Below, in pieces: positions 61,501 to 64,000 of a stretch of 64,000 nt of DNA; position 1 is the stretch's first letter, and every line of letters begins with the position of its first letter. Under the pieces are notes generated by a model. The model saw only the letters and a program-made list of their open reading frames with translations. It ran no database searches and had not been told where the DNA came from. The stretch lies in NCBI GenBank assembly GCA_003024785.1, contig PUQB01000037.1, forward strand, positions 654,443 to 718,442, in the 5' to 3' direction. A program made the position numbers and the translations under genes. The DNA comes from Selaginella tamariscina (lineage: Eukaryota > Streptophyta > Lycopodiopsida > Selaginellales > Selaginellaceae).

Positions 61501-62132
61501 AACGCATTTACAAAATAATCTTTCTACTAGTTGACAGACACGTCAAATACACAACAAAGTAATTAACTCAATTTCTCAATGTAATCGTCCAAGGTCATCA
61601 TCCCTTGCTCTAAGTGTCGCAATTCACGCCTTGCATGAGACACATCGAACTGAGGAGCATAGTCCTTAAATAGCTCAGAGAACTCCTTCAAGTTGCAATT
61701 ATTTTCTAGTGAGCTAACTGGTGCTGATTTCGAATGTGTGTCCACCACCTCGCAGCTTTATCCTTCAAGGCTACTGATACAGCTATCATAGCCTACTCGG
61801 TAGTCACTCCTTGTGCAGTAAGCAAGTTCACTGTTATCTTAAGCCAACTCATAGCCTCAAATGCAGATTCTCTATCAGTAAAAGGTGGAACGCGAAGACG
61901 ATCTAGCACCTTGTTCTTACCACTCATGGTTCCTTAAGCAAGTTGATCTTTAATAATATCCAACCGCTCATGAATCATCTCCAAGGAACCAATCACGTAC
62001 TCTTGAAATTGTTTGGAATCCTTTGCCATAGCGTATAGTTCAAACACGATTTCCTCGTTTGTCCACTCCTCATTGGTGTTGTCCTCTCATTCCCACCGAT
62101 CACTTATCTCGAACCTTGTTTTGATACCAAAT

Positions 62133-62310
62133 TGTTAAGCACCACTACATACAAACTAGAGACCTTCAAAAAACCACCCGACCTCCCCGAGCTGTCTATA
62201 GTCTCTACATGTTGCTCTCCGAAAAGGCTTTTAATATTAATGTGCCTTTAATTCTTTCTTTAGGGTTTATACCTTTATAGGAAATATTCTTTGTTCGTTG
62301 TATGGTCACA
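62133..62310 (-). repeat. Upstream (5') LTR of the Ty3/gypsy element
   Basis: About 178 bp with TG...CA ends, next to the primer-binding site. Confidence 0.75.
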
Positions 62311-63044
62311 TGGATAGATCATCTTATAGTTGATTCTTATGAGTTATAAATTATAATAAATTTAATTAACATATTTATTAAAACAGATACAAAATACATT
62401 CTTGATTGAATTTCTCTGAGAGCAATTGAAATCATCTTGTTTCTACCTTGGTGCCAATTTGTAATGAGTATAAAGTTGCTTACTTATCTGCAGACTCATC
62501 TATATAAATTGCTTTTGAAGATGTTTCAGCCTATATCGTATCCTACACACTCGCTCCCCATGACTTTGCACTATACGACGAAACTTTTGCTACTCTACAT
62601 CAGACAGCTATTTAAATTTAAATATTATTTTACTAACTTGTAATTAAAAATTAAAATTGTTTCCTACAAAACTTATGCTATTAGTTAACTTAATCTTATT
62701 ACATTAAGTACATTATATACGCGTACATACTGTCCTTGTTACAATATTTGTACTTACAGTGAATCAAACTACAGAGCAAGCCACGTGAGAACGTAAGATT
62801 TGTGTATATGTCTTCACAAAACAACTATATACATATTTAAGATTATATAAAATGATTTTACATTTGAACTTGTTTTGTGGAGTTTTTTTGTTCCATAAAC
62901 AAGTTTAACACCGTATGTTTTAGTGGGTATCATCCTGAGGTTAAAAAGAAAAAGAAAAATGAAACCAAAAACCAAAAAGAAATATATACGAACGGATAAG
63001 AGGAACAAGTGCTTTGCCCTAAGGATGGTTTACGAGGGAGAAAA
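62311..63044. repeat. AT-rich flank of unit 3 resumed after the retrotransposon
   Basis: Matches 51,265-51,982. No gene is seen. Confidence 0.75.
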
Positions 63045-63386
63045 CTAGAGTTTTTCGAGACAGAACTTGGCGCGTTCTCTTAGGACAATGTTTACCTTGG
63101 AGTAGACTTTAAAGTCTTCCGAATCAACATGCAGCTCTTGTTCGGTCGACCATTTGTCAGAGCCATCTCCCTTGAGTACCAGAACTGCAATCCTCCAGTA
63201 AGTTGCCTCTGCAGCAACGTCGACACGCATCTTTCCTTGTTGTTTAGGTTGCAGCTCCAGCCTCACAGAACCAAACACATCTCGATCTTTGTTTCGCAGT
63301 ACGATGAACCTCTCAGTGCAATTACTAATGGACACTTCCTTTGCACTTGAATTATTACGAACACATGCGAACAAGCAGCAAGACAT
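63045..63386 (-). CDS. NCTERF-family small protein, type B, unit 3
   Basis: Intact 113 codons from ATG 63,386 to stop 63,045, differing from the other type B proteins at few places (NNSSAK, DKWSTEQ). Same neighbours and upstream block as the other two copies. Confidence 0.65.
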   Translation of the reverse strand: MSCCLFACVRNNSSAKEVSISNCTERFIVLRNKDRDVFGSVRLELQPKQQGKMRVDVAAEATYWRIAVLVLKGDGSDKWSTEQELHVDSEDFKVYSKVNIVLRERAKFCLEKL

Positions 63387-64000
63387 GATTCCTATCAAAT
63401 GTAGAAGATGGAAAACAAGTGGGTTAAAAAACAACTGGGTAAATATGTAAATACTCTGTGGGGAGTTATTCTATGTTCACCGGTACAAACGGAATGGTGA
63501 GCTGATGATTGCTGCTGAATCAATGCTGTAGCAACTTTTCAGATATGCATGCCGTGGTACTTCATCATCATGCAACCGACGATGACGACGACGACGATTT
63601 CTGCATAAGCGCGGCTTGTTGTCGGAGGTTTTTTAAAGAACTACTATAATGTTTTGGTGTTGGAGGTGCTTCATCATCATGCATGTCATACGCAGCTTGT
63701 TAAACCGATGACGATGACGATGATTTCTTCATAAGCGCGGCTTGTTGCGGCTTGTTGCGGAGACGATGATCCTGTTTTGCTGTCGGAACAAAAAAATAAA
63801 ATAAAAATCGAAGAAACGGATTCTTAATACCCCAAAGATTGAGGATTCTGCCTCACCCAAACCTCAATGGCCTCGGCCTCCCTTCTGCACAAATCCATAC
63901 ATCGGCCTGCCGCGCCCCTCTGCGTTGGCATATTCCGGCGGCGGATGAAGGTGGTGGGCCAGGGCTGGTGTTTTTGTCTTCGCCCTGGCGGTTGTGACCA
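63387..64000 (-). promoter_or_regulatory. Upstream region of type B NCTERF gene, unit 3
   Basis: GACGATGACGACGACGAC-type runs (63,580-63,597 and 63,705-63,722), TGTTGCGGCTTGTTGCGG repeat near 63,742, and the GC-rich block from 63,850 to the window end. Confidence 0.35.

Larger units (their letters stand above)
58345..62310 (-). mobile_element. Ty3/gypsy LTR retrotransposon, broken
   Basis: A 3,966-bp element in minus orientation lies between two LTRs. Next to the upstream LTR is a primer-binding site of the initiator-methionine tRNA type (near 62,118-62,132). Next to the downstream LTR is a purine-rich tract. Between them, in the order gag with a CCHC knuckle, protease, reverse transcriptase, RNase H and a partial integrase, recognisable pieces follow; this order defines Ty3/gypsy. 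The reading frame is broken in many places, probably ten or more, and the integrase end is short. The LTRs differ at roughly one base in six to eight by eye, so the insertion is old. No clean target duplication was seen. Confidence 0.85.
52991..64000 (+). repeat. Segmental duplication unit 3 (continues past the window)
   Basis: It begins with the MTV1 tail copy, without the coiled-coil gene part, and runs through the type A and type B genes to the window end. The GC-rich island is missing (junction near 57,617) and a Ty3/gypsy element is inserted at 58,345-62,310. Confidence 0.8.

Overview
The window is nuclear DNA of a land plant. The host gene MTV1, UDP-glycosyltransferase (UGT) fragments and a coiled-coil gene of the BRANCHLESS TRICHOME type are plant genes, GT-AG introns are present throughout, and the DNA is AT-rich with many CA/TG, TA and TC microsatellites. 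Several genes have very short introns of about 48-60 bp, and the UGT type recalls Selaginella, so a lycophyte is my low-confidence guess. No RNA genes and no CRISPR array were seen.

Layout. 1-3.36 kb: a decayed gene joining a ParB-like domain to a permuted DNA methyltransferase, followed by what looks like the right end of a transposon whose left part is outside the window. 3.6-4.45 kb: two decayed copies of a small beta-rich protein, called here the NCTERF family, which has nine copies in the window. 4.48-8.45 kb: a hAT transposon that carries a broken transposase and four captured exons of a GFS12-like BEACH/WD40 gene; its unoccupied target is present as a paralogous copy at 11.2 kb. 8.5-10.3 kb: two broken UGT fragments. 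10.3-13.3 kb: AT-rich DNA and an inverted copy of the module seen later.

13,337-21,314: a Mutator-like element (MULE) of 7,978 bp with a perfect 9-bp target-site duplication (TSD). It carries two divergent genes: a MULE transposase (GCM1/FLYWCH-like finger, DDE core, SWIM finger) and a second ParB-methyltransferase gene. This is the most interesting object in the window. The first ParB-methyltransferase sits in the same place relative to a similar terminus, so the pairing of transposon and DNA methyltransferase seems to recur.

23,030-27,292: MTV1 (ENTH-domain clathrin adaptor) on the minus strand, followed by a head-truncated BRANCHLESS TRICHOME-like gene (28.8-31.06 kb, minus). From about 27.9 kb to the end there are three direct tandem units of 11-13 kb. 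Each holds a duplicated 3' end of MTV1, a decayed type A NCTERF gene and an intact type B NCTERF gene (113 codons). Unit 2 is interrupted by a 5.1-kb terminal-inverted-repeat DNA transposon (42,398-47,520, TAA target duplication). Unit 3 is interrupted by a broken Ty3/gypsy retrotransposon (58,345-62,310). The inverted copy of the module at 11.6-23.6 kb was split by the MULE, so the units act as empty-site references for all three insertions.

How the genes work together: MTV1 is a single host gene of vesicle traffic. The NCTERF genes are a locally amplified family of unknown role. The two ParB-methyltransferases most plausibly served the transposons that carried them, perhaps by marking element DNA or by controlling its chromatin state. 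That role is inference.
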